The notes under the pieces: model-generated | Seen by the model: only the letters and a program-made list of their open reading frames with translations | Database searches by the model: none | Told to the model about the DNA's origin: nothing | Shown here: piece after piece, positions 1 through 10,022 of the stretch | Position numbering within the stretch: the first letter of the stretch is position 1 | How the letters are laid out: each line of letters starts with the position of its first letter | Made by a program: the position numbers and the translations under genes | Origin: Pedobacter sp. WC2423 | GTDB taxonomy: Bacteria > Bacteroidota > Bacteroidia > Sphingobacteriales > Sphingobacteriaceae | Reading direction: 5' to 3' | DNA: 64,000 nt | Assembly: GCF_040822065.1 (NCBI RefSeq) | Contig: NZ_CP162005.1 | Span: 2,294,001-2,358,000 of the forward strand

Positions 1-747
1 TCCCCCATCCATGACGTAAGTACTGCCAGTTACGTAATTCGCTTCCTCAGAAGCCAGGAATAATGCCAGGTAAGCAATTTCTTCAGGTTTGCCTGCTCTG
101 CCCAGTGGTATATGCGTTTCAGCTTTTTCCCTGACCTTTGGATCATCTACAGCCTTTTGGTTCATCGCTGTTAAAATCATACCAGGCGCTATATTATTCA
201 CGTTAATTCCAAACTTACCGACTTCTAATGCAATGGTTCGCATCAGATTCTTTATTCCAGCTTTAGAAGCATTGTAATCTCCATTTCCAGGCGCATTGAT
301 CTCTTCGTGAACAGAAGAGATATTGATGATCTTACCTGGTTTACTGACGCTTTTACGGTGCTGAATAAACTTCCTGCTACAGAAAAATGTTCCATATAAA
401 TTTGTTTTGATGGTCCTGTCAAAAATTTCCGTACTCATCTCATCAATTGGAATACCCGAGCCATTTACCCCAGAATTGTTGACCAGGATATCAATTCCAC
501 CAAATTCTTTGATGACTGCCTCCATTTTTGCTGCTACATCCTGTTCATTGCTCACATCAAGTTCAATCAAAGAAGACTTTGCATGATGCACTTGAACAGC
601 TTTCATTGCCTCCTGCCCTCTTTCTTCATTGCTATGATAGCAAACCACTACAGTTGCCCCGTTTTTAGCGAATTCAATCGCAATTGCACGCCCGATTCCA
701 GCATCTGATCCGGTTACCAATGCAATTTTGTTTTCCAGTTTCTTCAT
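1..747 (-). CDS. SDR family oxidoreductase (3' end beyond window)
   Basis: Short-chain dehydrogenase/reductase using NAD(P)H, of the glucose 1-dehydrogenase-like class. The start is an ATG at 745-747 and 249 codons are open to the window edge, so only the last few residues are missing. The Rossmann motif TGSDAGIG is at residues 13-20, NNSG (family NNAG) at 90-93, and the catalytic Ser144/145-Tyr158-Lys162 set is visible. The C-terminal region keeps the usual P-G and 'YVTGSTYVMDGG' signature. Such enzymes are cytosolic; the substrate cannot be read from sequence. It is divergent from the DNA repair operon that follows, with 117 bp between the two starts. Confidence 0.93.
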   Translation of the reverse strand, partial: MKKLENKIALVTGSDAGIGRAIAIEFAKNGATVVVCYHSNEERGQEAMKAVQVHHAKSSLIELDVSNEQDVAAKMEAVIKEFGGIDILVNNSGVNGSGIPIDEMSTEIFDRTIKTNLYGTFFCSRKFIQHRKSVSKPGKIINISSVHEEINAPGNGDYNASKAGIKNLMRTIALEVGKFGINVNNIAPGMILTAMNQKAVDDPKVREKAETHIPLGRAGKPEEIAYLALFLASEEANYVTGSTYVMDGG

Positions 748-864
748 GTCCTATAGTTATAACTGTTCGTTTTTATTTAAGACTCAGCCTGATTTATAAA
801 CCACAGAAATCAAGATATGTTTTAGACCTAAAACTTTAGAGATACCTGTTTGTTGTAACATCCA

Positions 865-1872
865 ATGGCACTGATTTCATTCACTAATAAAGGCATATTC
901 TGTAAAAAAGGCGGTTTTTATATCGACCCCTGGCAGCCTGTAGACCTGGCTGTAACGACTCACGGACACGCAGATCACGTAAAGTCTGGCAATAAAGCAT
1001 ATTTATGTCATGAACTTACCAAACCAGTTTTACTGCAACGGCTCGGCGCAGATTTACCCATTCAAACTTTACCTTACTCTAAGGAAATCACAATCAATGG
1101 CGTTAAATTAAGTCTTTTTCCTGCCGGACATGTGATTGGATCTTCTCAGATAAGACTGGAATATAAAGGTGAAATCTGTGTAATTTCCGGAGATTACAAA
1201 GTGGAATATGATGGGATCAGTACTGCTTTTGAACCTGTAAAATGCCACACCTTTGTTTCTGAAAGTACTTTTGGCCTGCCTATTTATAAGTGGCTGCCAC
1301 AAGAAGAAGTTTTTGGAAAAATAAGAAACTGGGTTTCAGACAACCATGACCAGTTAAAAACGAGCGTACTGATCGCTTATAGCTTAGGAAAAGCGCAGCG
1401 GCTGATTAAAAATCTTGCCGGCGATCAGAAGATCTACGTGCATCAATCCATTGCCAACCTGAATGATGGATTTATCAGCGCTGGTGTTGACCTCCCTGAA
1501 ACCATCAGGATTACGCCTGATCTGAAAAAAGAAGAGCTGCAAAAAGGAATAGTCATTGTTCCGCCTGCGCTTGCAGATGGTAAATGGATGAAGAGTTTAA
1601 TGAGTGCTTCTACCGGGATTTGTTCTGGATGGATGCAGGTAAGAGCGGGCCGCAGATGGCAATCTGCCGATGCAGGATTTGCATTGAGCGATCATGCAGA
1701 CTGGCCAGGCTTATTAACGGCCATTAAAGCTACTGAAGCTGAAAAGGTATTCGTAACCCATGGATTTGTCTCTACATTTTCCAGATACCTGAATGAAATA
1801 GGAATAGAAGCAGAAGAAGTAACTACACGTTACGGAAACGAAGGAGAAGAAGAAATCATAAAAGAAGCTTAA
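865..1872 (+). CDS. Ligase-associated DNA exonuclease (metallo-beta-lactamase fold)
   Basis: 335-residue protein of the MBL/beta-CASP-like family related to mRNA 3'-end processing factors, in the branch that travels with ATP-dependent DNA ligases. The metal motif THGHADH (HxHxDH) is near residues 33-39 and a later GDYK supplies another ligand; AGHVIGS and SDHADW are further conserved pieces. It is first in a four-gene operon; its stop at 1870-1872 is one base from the ligase start. From the family, it should process DNA ends before sealing by the neighbouring ligase, in the cytosol. Length is normal for the family. Confidence 0.9.
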   Translation: MALISFTNKGIFCKKGGFYIDPWQPVDLAVTTHGHADHVKSGNKAYLCHELTKPVLLQRLGADLPIQTLPYSKEITINGVKLSLFPAGHVIGSSQIRLEYKGEICVISGDYKVEYDGISTAFEPVKCHTFVSESTFGLPIYKWLPQEEVFGKIRNWVSDNHDQLKTSVLIAYSLGKAQRLIKNLAGDQKIYVHQSIANLNDGFISAGVDLPETIRITPDLKKEELQKGIVIVPPALADGKWMKSLMSASTGICSGWMQVRAGRRWQSADAGFALSDHADWPGLLTAIKATEAEKVFVTHGFVSTFSRYLNEIGIEAEEVTTRYGNEGEEEIIKEA

Positions 1873-1873
1873 T

Positions 1874-3478
1874 TTGAAAAGGTTTACGGAATTGATACAG
1901 CAGCTGGAGACCAGCAATAAGACCAACGACAAAATCGCTGCCCTGGTTAGCTATTTCAGCACAGCTGATGAAAAGGACAAGCCATATGTAATTGCGATGT
2001 TTACCGGCAAAAAGCCGCGCAGGCCTGTTACGACTGCATTGATCCGGGAATGGGCTATAGAACTGAGTGATATTCCGGCCTGGCTGTTTGCAGAAAGTTA
2101 CCACAGCGTTGGTGATTTAAGTGAAACTATTGCTTTGGTTCTTCCTCCCGCAAAATATGTTACAGACCGTAAACTGCATGAATGGATTACGGATCTTGCG
2201 CTAATCAGCAAAAAGGATGATGCTGCAAAAAAAGAATTCATCCTGAAAGCATGGGATAGCCTGGATACCCGGGAGCGTTTTATCTTTAATAAACTCATCT
2301 CCGGAAACTTCAGAATTGGGGTATCAAATAAGATGCTCGTGAATGCATTAGCGAAACAAAGTGATACAGACAGCAATAAAATCATGCACAGTATCATGGG
2401 TAAATGGACGCCGGCTGAGATCACTTACAAAGAGCTGATTGACGGTGCACATGTAAATACTGATAATTCCTGGCCATACCCTTTTTGTCTGGCTTATGCG
2501 CTGGATAGTACACCAGAAAGTCTGGGCGAAACTACTGCATGGCAGGCAGAATGGAAATGGGACGGTATCCGGGGTCAGATTGTTAAGCGAAATGGCGAAT
2601 TATTTATCTGGTCCAGAGGAGAAGAACTGGTGACAGATCAATTTCCCGAATTACATTTTCTGAAAGATGAGCTTCCTGATGGAACAGTAATAGATGGAGA
2701 AATCCTTTCTGTCAAAGATGGAAATGTACAAGCATTCAGTATCCTGCAACAAAGGCTAAACAGGAAAACTATTCATAAATCACAATTAAAAGACGCGCCA
2801 ATAGGTTTCTACTGCTATGACGTGCTGGAATTTCAAGGCCAGGATATCAGGACCTCTCCTTTGTCGGCAAGAAGAAAAATCCTGGTGGATATTATTGCTG
2901 CACTCCAGATCAAAGATGTGGCAATCCTATCCCCTGTTATTGATTTCAATGATTGGGATCAGTTAGCAGAAATCAGAAAAGAATCAAGGGCGAACAACAG
3001 TGAAGGCATTATGCTGAAGAAACTGGATTCTCTTTACCATAGCGGCCGTAAGCGTGGCGATTGGTGGAAATGGAAAATCAACCCGTATACCGTTGATACC
3101 GTCATGATTTATGCGCAAAAAGGAAGTGGCCGCCGGGCAAACCACTTTACGGATTATACTTTTGCAGTGAGAGATGGAGAGCAGTTAATTACGATTGCTA
3201 AAGCTTATTCTGGTTTAACCGATATAGAGATTAAACAAGTAGATAGTTTTGTCAGGAAAAATGCAATAGAAAAGTTTGGGCCTGTAAGAACAGTGAAACC
3301 CGAACTGGTATTTGAAATTGCTTTTGAAGGAATTGCTGAAAGTAAAAGACATAAAGCTGGTCTGGCTTTGCGTTTTCCTCGTATTGCCCGCTGGAGGAAA
3401 GATAAAAATGCTTCGGAAATCAATACACTGGACGATTTAAGACAGCTATTAGCTTCAACGTTATCAAACGAATTATGA
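1874..3478 (+). CDS. ATP-dependent DNA ligase
   Basis: 534-residue ATP-dependent DNA ligase of the bacterial class with an N-terminal DNA-binding domain, then adenylation and OB domains. The nucleotidyl-transfer motif KWDG places the catalytic lysine at residue 228; downstream motifs include DGEIL, EGIMLKKLDS and the WWKWKINP lysines. The chosen start is TTG at 1874, one base after the exonuclease stop, so translation is probably coupled; no better ATG lies near. The stop overlaps the helicase ATG (ATGA at 3475-3478). Seals nicks, presumably in a DNA-damage response pathway with its three operon partners; not the replicative NAD-dependent LigA. Confidence 0.93.
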   Translation: MKRFTELIQQLETSNKTNDKIAALVSYFSTADEKDKPYVIAMFTGKKPRRPVTTALIREWAIELSDIPAWLFAESYHSVGDLSETIALVLPPAKYVTDRKLHEWITDLALISKKDDAAKKEFILKAWDSLDTRERFIFNKLISGNFRIGVSNKMLVNALAKQSDTDSNKIMHSIMGKWTPAEITYKELIDGAHVNTDNSWPYPFCLAYALDSTPESLGETTAWQAEWKWDGIRGQIVKRNGELFIWSRGEELVTDQFPELHFLKDELPDGTVIDGEILSVKDGNVQAFSILQQRLNRKTIHKSQLKDAPIGFYCYDVLEFQGQDIRTSPLSARRKILVDIIAALQIKDVAILSPVIDFNDWDQLAEIRKESRANNSEGIMLKKLDSLYHSGRKRGDWWKWKINPYTVDTVMIYAQKGSGRRANHFTDYTFAVRDGEQLITIAKAYSGLTDIEIKQVDSFVRKNAIEKFGPVRTVKPELVFEIAFEGIAESKRHKAGLALRFPRIARWRKDKNASEINTLDDLRQLLASTLSNEL

Positions 3479-6032
3479 TACTGGAAAAGAGTACAGGTTA
3501 TAAAAAAGTGATCAGATGGTTAAAAGGCAAGAAAAAAAAGCCCTTTAAATTCCAAACTGATGCCTGGCAATATTATGCAGAAGGTTACAGCGGTCTTGTA
3601 AATGCACCTACCGGTTTTGGAAAGACATTCTCCCTTTTTCTGGCTGTCGTGATCGATGAACTGAATACACAGTTACCTGTTAAAGGTGACATAGTAAAAG
3701 CAGGCCCGGTAAAAGCCAGCGTGTTAAAAGACAGCACTGTAAAAAAAGAAAAAAGAGTACGGGACTAAAACTTATCTGGATTACCCCATTGCGTTCTTTA
3801 GCTAAAGATCTGGCCAGAGCCATGCGTGAAGTTTGTCTGGAACTGGAAATCGACTGGCAAGTGGGTGTGAGAAACGGTGATACTTCTCAAAATGACAAAC
3901 TGAAGCAGAAAAAGCAAATGCCGGAAGTTTTAATAATTACTCCTGAAAGTATGCACCTGTTACTCGCACAGAAAAACAGTTTGAGTTATTTTGAAGATTT
4001 ACAATGCATAGTTGCAGATGAATGGCATGAGTTATTAGGAAGTAAACGCGGAGTAATGGCAGAACTTGCCATTTCCAGAATTAAAGGTCTGGTCAAAGAA
4101 AAACATCCTGAAAGACTGCTGAGAGTCTGGGGCATCTCTGCAACAATAGGAAATATGGAAGAGGCGCTGGATGTGCTCGTTCCTGATCTGGATGTTTTAA
4201 AAACAACAGTCGTTGCTGATATAGAGAAAAAGATACAAATTAAGTCGATCCTGCCCGATCATATTGATATGTTACCCTGGGCAGGCCACCTGGGCCATAA
4301 ACTGGCGCATAAATTATTGCCCATTATTGAAAAGAGCAAAACCACTTTAATTTTCTGCAATACCCGCGGGCAAGCTGAACTATGGTATCAGAATTTACTG
4401 AAACTTGATGAAAACCTGGCAGGACAAATCGCTATCCATCATGGATCAATAGATTATGAACTGCGCAACTGGATTGAAGAAGCAATTCATACCGGGGCAC
4501 TAAAAGCGGTTATCAGTACTTCTTCTCTCGATCTTGGTGTAGATTTTAAACCTGTAGATACCGTAGTTCAAATCGGTTCTCCCAAAGGGGTTGCCCGGTT
4601 TCTTCAACGCGCCGGACGCAGCGGACACTCCCCTTTTGAAACTTCAAAGATTTACTTTTTACCTACCCATGCACTGGAGCTGGTCGAAGCTGCAGCTATT
4701 AAAGAAGCAGCGAGAACGCAGAACATTGAAAGCCGTCAGCCGGTAGTGATGGCCTTTGATACGTTAATCCAATATATGGTCACGCTGGCGGTTGGCGATG
4801 GATTTGATGATCAGAAATTATACAAGGAGGTAAAAAACACATTTGCATTCAGAGAACTGGAACTTTCAGAGTGGAACTGGATGATGCAGTTTATCACTAC
4901 AGGCGGCGATAGCTTAACGGCTTATACCGAATTCAGCAAAGTAGAAAAGGAAGACGGGTTATGGAAAGTTAAAAGCAGACAGGTAGCCATGCGTCATCGT
5001 TTACACATCGGAACCATTGTTAGCGATGCGATGATCAAAGTCAAATATCTGACAGGTGGTTATGTTGGAATGCTCGAAGAATCCTTTATGGCTAAAATGA
5101 AACCAGGTAATAGTTTTACTTTAGCCGGCAGAGTGCTCGAATTTGTGATGGTTAAAGAAATGACTGTACTGGTGCGTAAAAGTAAACTCAAAAGTGCAAT
5201 TACACCAAGCTGGATGGGCGGAAGAATGTCTTTAACTGCTAACCTTGGTGCAATTTTGAGAAAAAAATATAATGAAACTCTGGATAAAACTCATCAGGAT
5301 GAAGAGCTTGACATTATTCTTCCATTATTTGAAAGACAGGCAAAGGTTTCACACGTGCCTAAGGATGATGAGTTTCTGATCGAACTGATTAAAACCAGGG
5401 ATGGTTATCATTTTTTCGCTTATCCCTTTGAAGGGAGGCAAGTCCATGAAATCATGGCTGCATTGATAGCTTACCGGCTGGGTAAAGTAAAACCAATAAG
5501 TTTTTCTATTGCGATGAACGATTATGGTTTTGAACTGCTCAGTGAACAGCCCATACCTTTGGATGAAGAAAACATCAAACTACTTTTTACCCCGGTCAAT
5601 TTAGGAGAAGATATTGTGGCGAGTATTAATGCGACAGAGATGGCAAGAAGGAAATTCAGAGATATTGCCTGTATTTCTGGTTTGGTATTCCAGGGTTATC
5701 CGGGTAAATATGTTGCGAACAAACATTTACAATCTTCTTCTTCCTTATTTTTCAATGTCTTTAGTGATTACGATAAACATAACTTATTATTGCGTCAGGC
5801 GTATGATGAAGCATTTTATCAGCAGATTGAAGAACCAAGGCTGGCCGCAGCTTTGCAAAGGATACAAGCCAGTAAAGTAATCATTGTCAAAGCTGAAAGT
5901 TATACACCTTTGTGCTTCCCGATTAAAGTTGATAGTCTGAGAGAAAATATGAGTACGGAGGAATTGGGAGAAAGAATAGCAAGGATGACTGCTGAGGCAG
6001 ATAAAAAACAGACGATACGCAATAAAAAATGA
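3475..6032 (+). CDS. Ligase-associated DEXH-box helicase, reading frame shifted by one base
   Basis: Large SF2 helicase of the Lhr-like, ligase-associated family, encoded in two frames. The first frame (3475-3768, 97 residues) has Walker A NAPTGFGKT at 43-51. The second (open through the ITPLRSLAKD motif at about 3780 to 6032) has DEWH, SATIGN, a helicase C-terminal domain with QRAGRSGHSPF and the Lhr-type C-terminal region. A -1 shift within the A7 run at 3741-3747 joins them into about 850 residues, normal for the family. The join falls in a lysine-rich linker. Either a one-base insertion inactivated or mis-sequenced it, or ribosomes slip there. The second part cannot act alone because it lacks Walker A. 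The 3' end overlaps pdeM (ATGA). Confidence 0.85.
3741..3748 (+). other. In-phase A_AAA_AAA_G slippery heptamer at the helicase frame break
   Basis: In the frame of the helicase start the codons read GTA AAA AAA GAA, which gives the X_XXY_YYZ arrangement needed for -1 slippage. A -1 shift there leads exactly into the frame carrying all downstream helicase motifs and avoids the TAA at 3766-3768. I did not identify a convincing stimulatory hairpin just downstream. Confidence 0.5.
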
Positions 6033-6676
6033 TCATTCATATTAAAGGAGAAGAGCTGGTACTGAGCCAGCAAAGGGCGATTTACTGGACGAGCAAAAAA
6101 ATGCTGATTATCAGCGACCTGCATCTGGGCAAAGGGGCACATTTCAGAAAGGCAGGCATCCAGATCCCTGTCACACTCAATACAGCAGACCTGAATAAAC
6201 TAACGGATTTAATCACTGAATTTTCACCTGATAGTTTATTGATTACTGGTGATATGTTTCATCATCAAATGAATAGTGAAGCAGAGCTTTTCCGTCAATG
6301 GAGAGTACAATATCCAGAGTTGAAGATTATCCTGATCAAAGGCAACCATGACCGCTTAAAACCTGAAGATTATATGGGTTTGGGGATTGAAACTTATCAA
6401 AAAGAACTTTTAGATGCACCGTTCAGGTTTATACATGATCAGCCGGAGACTACTGATGATTATTATAATATTACAGGGCATATCCATCCGGGAGTAACCA
6501 TTTATGGAAAAGCACGTCAGCGGATGAGGTTGCCGTGTTTCTATTTCGGAAAGAATTGTGCAATCTTACCTGCATTCAGTGTCTTTACAGGTTTAAGTAA
6601 AGTTAAAGCTGAAAAAGGCGACTTATTTTATGCGATTACCCCAGAAAAGGTAATCCTGATTGATCAGGCAAAGTAG
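6029..6676 (+). CDS. pdeM: Ligase-associated DNA damage response endonuclease PdeM
   Basis: 215-residue calcineurin-like metallophosphoesterase, fourth gene of the repair operon. The di-metal motifs are in order: SDLHLGK (D-x-H), GDMFHH (G-D), KGNHDR (GNHD) and GHIHPG (G-H-x-H). This arrangement and its position after exonuclease, ligase and helicase identify the PdeM family. The ATG overlaps the helicase stop. It is expected to cut DNA in the cytosol during repair. It is followed by a hairpin shared with the convergent Nudix gene. Confidence 0.93.
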   Translation: MIIHIKGEELVLSQQRAIYWTSKKMLIISDLHLGKGAHFRKAGIQIPVTLNTADLNKLTDLITEFSPDSLLITGDMFHHQMNSEAELFRQWRVQYPELKIILIKGNHDRLKPEDYMGLGIETYQKELLDAPFRFIHDQPETTDDYYNITGHIHPGVTIYGKARQRMRLPCFYFGKNCAILPAFSVFTGLSKVKAEKGDLFYAITPEKVILIDQAK

Positions 6677-6794
6677 CACTGGTTAACAACCAAAAGCCGT
6701 AGTTACTTGATCTGGAAACAGTATTGGTTTGATTAAGCGAATTAATACTGGTTGACTACGCAAGTTAATGCTTGTTTGATTACGCAAAGTAATT
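6677..6794. repeat. Degenerate ~24-bp tandem repeat
   Basis: About four imperfect units of the form AT-n-CTGGTTTGATTACGCAAGTTA lie head to tail between pdeM and the Nudix gene (clear units begin at 6721, 6745 and 6768). The last partial unit becomes the left arm of the terminator hairpin. Confidence 0.6.
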
Positions 6795-6830
6795 CTGGTT
6801 TAATCAGAAAGTCGCTCCTGATTAAACCAG
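6795..6830. terminator. Bidirectional hairpin between pdeM and Nudix gene
   Basis: CTGGTTTAATCAG at 6795-6807 pairs perfectly with 6818-6830 across a 10-base loop. It lies between two convergent genes and probably ends transcription from both sides. Confidence 0.7.
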
Positions 6831-6845
6831 TACAAATATTATAGT

Positions 6846-7295
6846 TTAATCTGCAGACTCAGCGATTAGCGAAAGTAACATATTCACGACTGTTTTATCA
6901 GTTTTAAAAGTTACATCACTTTCTGCAAGTGCATTCAGATCAATCCAGCGGAAAGATTGCAAAGTTTCAGGATCAAAATCAAAAGCTTCTGTTTTGAACT
7001 TCATCGTTAAGGTACCTACTTCTCTGACCAGGTAATAGATACTGATGATCTGACTATCATTAAAAGAAGATTTTTCGTAAAAATCTGTTGTATAGAAATG
7101 GCTTAAGACTTCTATTTCAGCATTACATTCTTCCATAAATTCACGTTTCAGTGCATCAATAAGGCCTTCACCATATTCTAACCCACCACCTGGAAACTTG
7201 CTGAAGCTTCGTCCTCCGGATTGTTCGTCACTAACCAATATTTGATTATCTGCATTGATTAATAGACCGTAAACTCTTACATTGAAATAACTCAT
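6846..7295 (-). CDS. Nudix hydrolase
   Basis: 149-residue Nudix-fold pyrophosphohydrolase. The Nudix box is complete in spacing (GGGLEYGEGLIDALKREF followed by MEECNAEI), with Cys where the consensus often has Gly. Such enzymes hydrolyse nucleoside diphosphate-linked compounds; the substrate is not predictable here. It stands alone, convergent with pdeM. The stretch 7296-7542 upstream holds its promoter region and the end of the next gene, with nothing else recognisable. Confidence 0.88.
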   Translation of the reverse strand: MSYFNVRVYGLLINADNQILVSDEQSGGRSFSKFPGGGLEYGEGLIDALKREFMEECNAEIEVLSHFYTTDFYEKSSFNDSQIISIYYLVREVGTLTMKFKTEAFDFDPETLQSFRWIDLNALAESDVTFKTDKTVVNMLLSLIAESAD

Positions 7296-7542
7296 GGTTG
7301 AAATGTTTGTTTTGCTGAAGTATTTATACAGCTACCTGGACTCAAATAAAATACGGAGTTTTCACGGCGCAGCTATTTCATAAAGGCAACTAATAAGGGG
7401 ACAAATATAAACAAACATCTCACCCGTGCGATGTGATATACTAAATACTTGCTTATTCCCTGGAATACAGAATAGTATATCCGGAACTTCTTTGATTTTA
7501 AGGAATAACGTGCTGCTTTCAAAAATTTCTTTGTGCTATCCC

Positions 7543-8562
7543 CTACTGGCTGAAGTGTTTCTTATTTTTTGTAGTATTTTCTAAATTCCATCCGATTTCT
7601 CCGGAAAAAGCTTCCTGCCTTACCGGGCAGTCTTTTAGTTTACAATAGTTACAGCATTCTGGCAAGCAAGGATCGGCATGTATAAACAGTTCGGTATTCC
7701 GGTCTGCATTTCCATTAATTAAATGATCAATGGATGAAATTTCAGCATGCACCTGATTCAAATCATAATAATAAGGAAGTGTCAGGTGACAATCAATATG
7801 AAGATCAGCACCATACTGTTGTGCTCTTAAATTATGAACATCAATCCAGGAATTATGCCTGTTATTTTGCAGGATCTCTACGATGGTTTCAACCAGCTCC
7901 ACATTACTCTCGTCCATTAAACCACCTACAGATTTTCTGGTCAGCTTATATCCGCTATAGACAATATAGAAACCAAGGAGAATAGAAATTACGCTATCTA
8001 ACCAGTAAATTTCAGTGACTTTGATTAAAAGAATACCGATGACCAGACCACCACTGGTTACCGCATCTGTCAGCAGGTGTTTACCATCCGCTTCCAAAGT
8101 CAGTGAACGATGTTTTTTACCTGTATTGATCAAATAATAACCTACCAGCAGATTAATTACTCCGGTAATCCCGATAATAATTGCTCCATCCAGCAGCTGA
8201 TGAATTTCTCTGGGAACTATCAGATCATAACTGGATTTAAAAATGATAATCAGCCCTGCGATAGCGATCAGTACCCCCTCTACAAAAGCAGAAAAGAACT
8301 CCACTTTGCCATGACCGTAAGGATGATTTTCATCTTTTGGCAAAGTGGCAAGGTAGATACTGTAAAAAGCGAAACTACTGGCTAATACATTGACAATACT
8401 TTCGGCGGCATCTGTTAAAATTGCATTGGAGTGTGTAATGAAATAGGCACCGAATTTGGCCAGCATCAGGACAACGCTAATGCAGAGTGAAACGAGTATT
8501 GCTTTCTTTTTAGGCTGCAAAGGATTGATTTTAGCCCCAAAAGTACAATTCTCTAAGCACAT
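7543..8562 (-). CDS. Cation diffusion facilitator family transporter
   Basis: 339-residue inner-membrane CDF metal/proton antiporter. Six membrane segments are evident in residues 20-205. The metal-site aspartates are in SNAILTDAAES (TM2) and in LEADGKHLLTDAV (TM5), and HPYGHGKVEFFSA is the conserved cytosolic loop. The C-terminal domain (about 210-310) is the usual cytosolic dimerisation domain and ends with a cysteine-rich tail (PCLPECCNYCKLKDCP), which could bind metal and is not present in all family members. Predicted to export Zn2+, Fe2+ or a similar cation. Monocistronic. Confidence 0.9.
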   Translation of the reverse strand: MCLENCTFGAKINPLQPKKKAILVSLCISVVLMLAKFGAYFITHSNAILTDAAESIVNVLASSFAFYSIYLATLPKDENHPYGHGKVEFFSAFVEGVLIAIAGLIIIFKSSYDLIVPREIHQLLDGAIIIGITGVINLLVGYYLINTGKKHRSLTLEADGKHLLTDAVTSGGLVIGILLIKVTEIYWLDSVISILLGFYIVYSGYKLTRKSVGGLMDESNVELVETIVEILQNNRHNSWIDVHNLRAQQYGADLHIDCHLTLPYYYDLNQVHAEISSIDHLINGNADRNTELFIHADPCLPECCNYCKLKDCPVRQEAFSGEIGWNLENTTKNKKHFSQ

Positions 8563-8670
8563 AAGGACATGTTCATTATTAAATTGATAATAAGACCACC
8601 CTTTAAATAAAAAATCAATAATTTATATATTATAAGTTGCTTTTTTTAGTGCCAAATTGCTCCAGGTTTT

Positions 8671-8678
8671 TATATTTG
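8671..8678 (+). promoter_or_regulatory. -7 box TATATTTG for the aminotransferase gene
   Basis: Matches the Bacteroidota TAnnTTTG consensus and lies 18 bp before the ATG at 8697. Its position makes an upstream in-frame start at 8637 unlikely. No clear TTG at -33 with good spacing was seen. Confidence 0.55.
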
Positions 8679-8696
8679 CTTTCTTATAAGCGAATC

Positions 8697-9890
8697 ATGA
8701 CATTTTTATCGAAAAGAATCAATAACCTATCAGAATCACAGACCATTAAAATGGCAAAGCTGGGGAGAGAACTCACCGCTAAAGGAATTGATGTAATTAA
8801 TTTAAGCTTCGGAGAGCCTGACTTTTTTACACCAGCACATGTTAAGGAGGCCGCTAAAAAGGCAATCGATGAGAACTATTCTTATTATACTCCTGTATCG
8901 GGTTACCCTGAACTGCGGAAGGCAATTGTTGAAAAGCTGAAGAATGAAAATGGATTAACTTATACTTTTGACCAGATTGTAGTATCTACTGGTGCAAAAC
9001 AATCATTAGCTAATGCAGTAATGTGTCTGGTTAACCCTGGAGAGGAAGTAATCGTACCTACGCCTTACTGGGTTTCTTACTCTGAAATGATCAAATTAGC
9101 AGAAGGTGAAACTGTTTTCATCAACGCTACTGTTGAGAATGATTTCAAAATCACTGCAGATCAGCTTGAAGCTGCTATTACGCCAAACACAAAGCTTTTC
9201 ATGTTTTCTTCTCCATGTAATCCAACAGGATCGGTTTACAGCCATGAAGAATTAGCCAGTCTTGCAGCTGTATTTGAAAAACACCCGAATATCTATATCA
9301 TCTCTGATGAGATTTACGAACATATCAACTTTGTAGATAAACATGCTTCTATTGCTTCTTTTGATGCAATCAAAGACCGTGTGATTATTATCAATGGTTT
9401 CTCCAAAGCTTATGCAATGACAGGCTGGAGAGTTGGTTATATGGCTTCTAACACTGAAATAGCTAATGCTTGTGATAAATTACAAGGTCAGATTACTTCA
9501 GGAACTTCATCGATTTCACAACGTGCAGCCCTTGCAGCTTACCAAAGCAGCCTGGATAGTGTAGTTGAGATGAAAAATGAATTCAGAAAACGCAGAGACT
9601 TAGTTTATGGATTGCTGAAAGAAGTGCCGGGTATTAAGGTAAACCTTCCGGACGGAGCTTTCTATTTCTTCCCTGAAGTGAAAGAATATTTTGGAAAAAG
9701 TTTTGAGGGTAAAGTGATTACCAATGCTGAAGACTTGTGTCTTTATTTATTAAACGAAGCGCATGTATCAACTGTTACAGGTGAAGCTTTCGGAAACGAA
9801 GACTGTATCCGTATTTCTTATGCAGCAGCAGAAGAGCAATTGGTAAAAGCAGTATCAAGAATCAAAGAAGCATTAGCTAAATTGAGCTAG
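8697..9890 (+). CDS. Pyridoxal phosphate-dependent aspartate-type aminotransferase
   Basis: 397-residue class I aminotransferase (fold type I). The PLP Schiff-base lysine is K237 in NGFSKAYAMTGWR, with NPTG at 175-178, DEIYEH at 204-209 and the phosphate/substrate arginines R245 and (near the C-terminus) CIRISYA. It resembles aspartate/prephenate aminotransferases of the AspC Ib group, which transfer amino groups between aspartate or aromatic amino acids and 2-oxoglutarate. The ATG at 8697 is preferred over an upstream start because the -7 box lies between them. A strong terminator follows. Confidence 0.93.
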   Translation: MTFLSKRINNLSESQTIKMAKLGRELTAKGIDVINLSFGEPDFFTPAHVKEAAKKAIDENYSYYTPVSGYPELRKAIVEKLKNENGLTYTFDQIVVSTGAKQSLANAVMCLVNPGEEVIVPTPYWVSYSEMIKLAEGETVFINATVENDFKITADQLEAAITPNTKLFMFSSPCNPTGSVYSHEELASLAAVFEKHPNIYIISDEIYEHINFVDKHASIASFDAIKDRVIIINGFSKAYAMTGWRVGYMASNTEIANACDKLQGQITSGTSSISQRAALAAYQSSLDSVVEMKNEFRKRRDLVYGLLKEVPGIKVNLPDGAFYFFPEVKEYFGKSFEGKVITNAEDLCLYLLNEAHVSTVTGEAFGNEDCIRISYAAAEEQLVKAVSRIKEALAKLS

Positions 9891-9927
9891 TTTATCAATT
9901 AGAATTATACGCTTTATTTAAAGCAAT

Positions 9928-9963
9928 ATCAAAAGCCAGTGATCAATATCACTGGCTTTTGAT
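9928..9963. terminator. 15-bp perfect hairpin after the aminotransferase
   Basis: ATCAAAAGCCAGTGA at 9928-9942 pairs perfectly with 9949-9963 around a 6-base loop, with T-rich sequence in the 3' arm. A smaller inverted repeat (GGAACGCA-C-TGCGTTCC, 9988-10004) follows. Confidence 0.8.
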
Positions 9964-10022
9964 GTTTTAGCTTTTCAGCTTCAATTTGGAACGCACTGCG
10001 TTCCATTTTAGAAAATAATTAA

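Noticed and set aside
3789..6032. Helicase second frame as an independent gene with a TTG start
   Set aside because: It lacks Walker A, and upstream codons LKLIWITP in the same frame belong to the conserved helicase motif, so it is the rest of the split gene.
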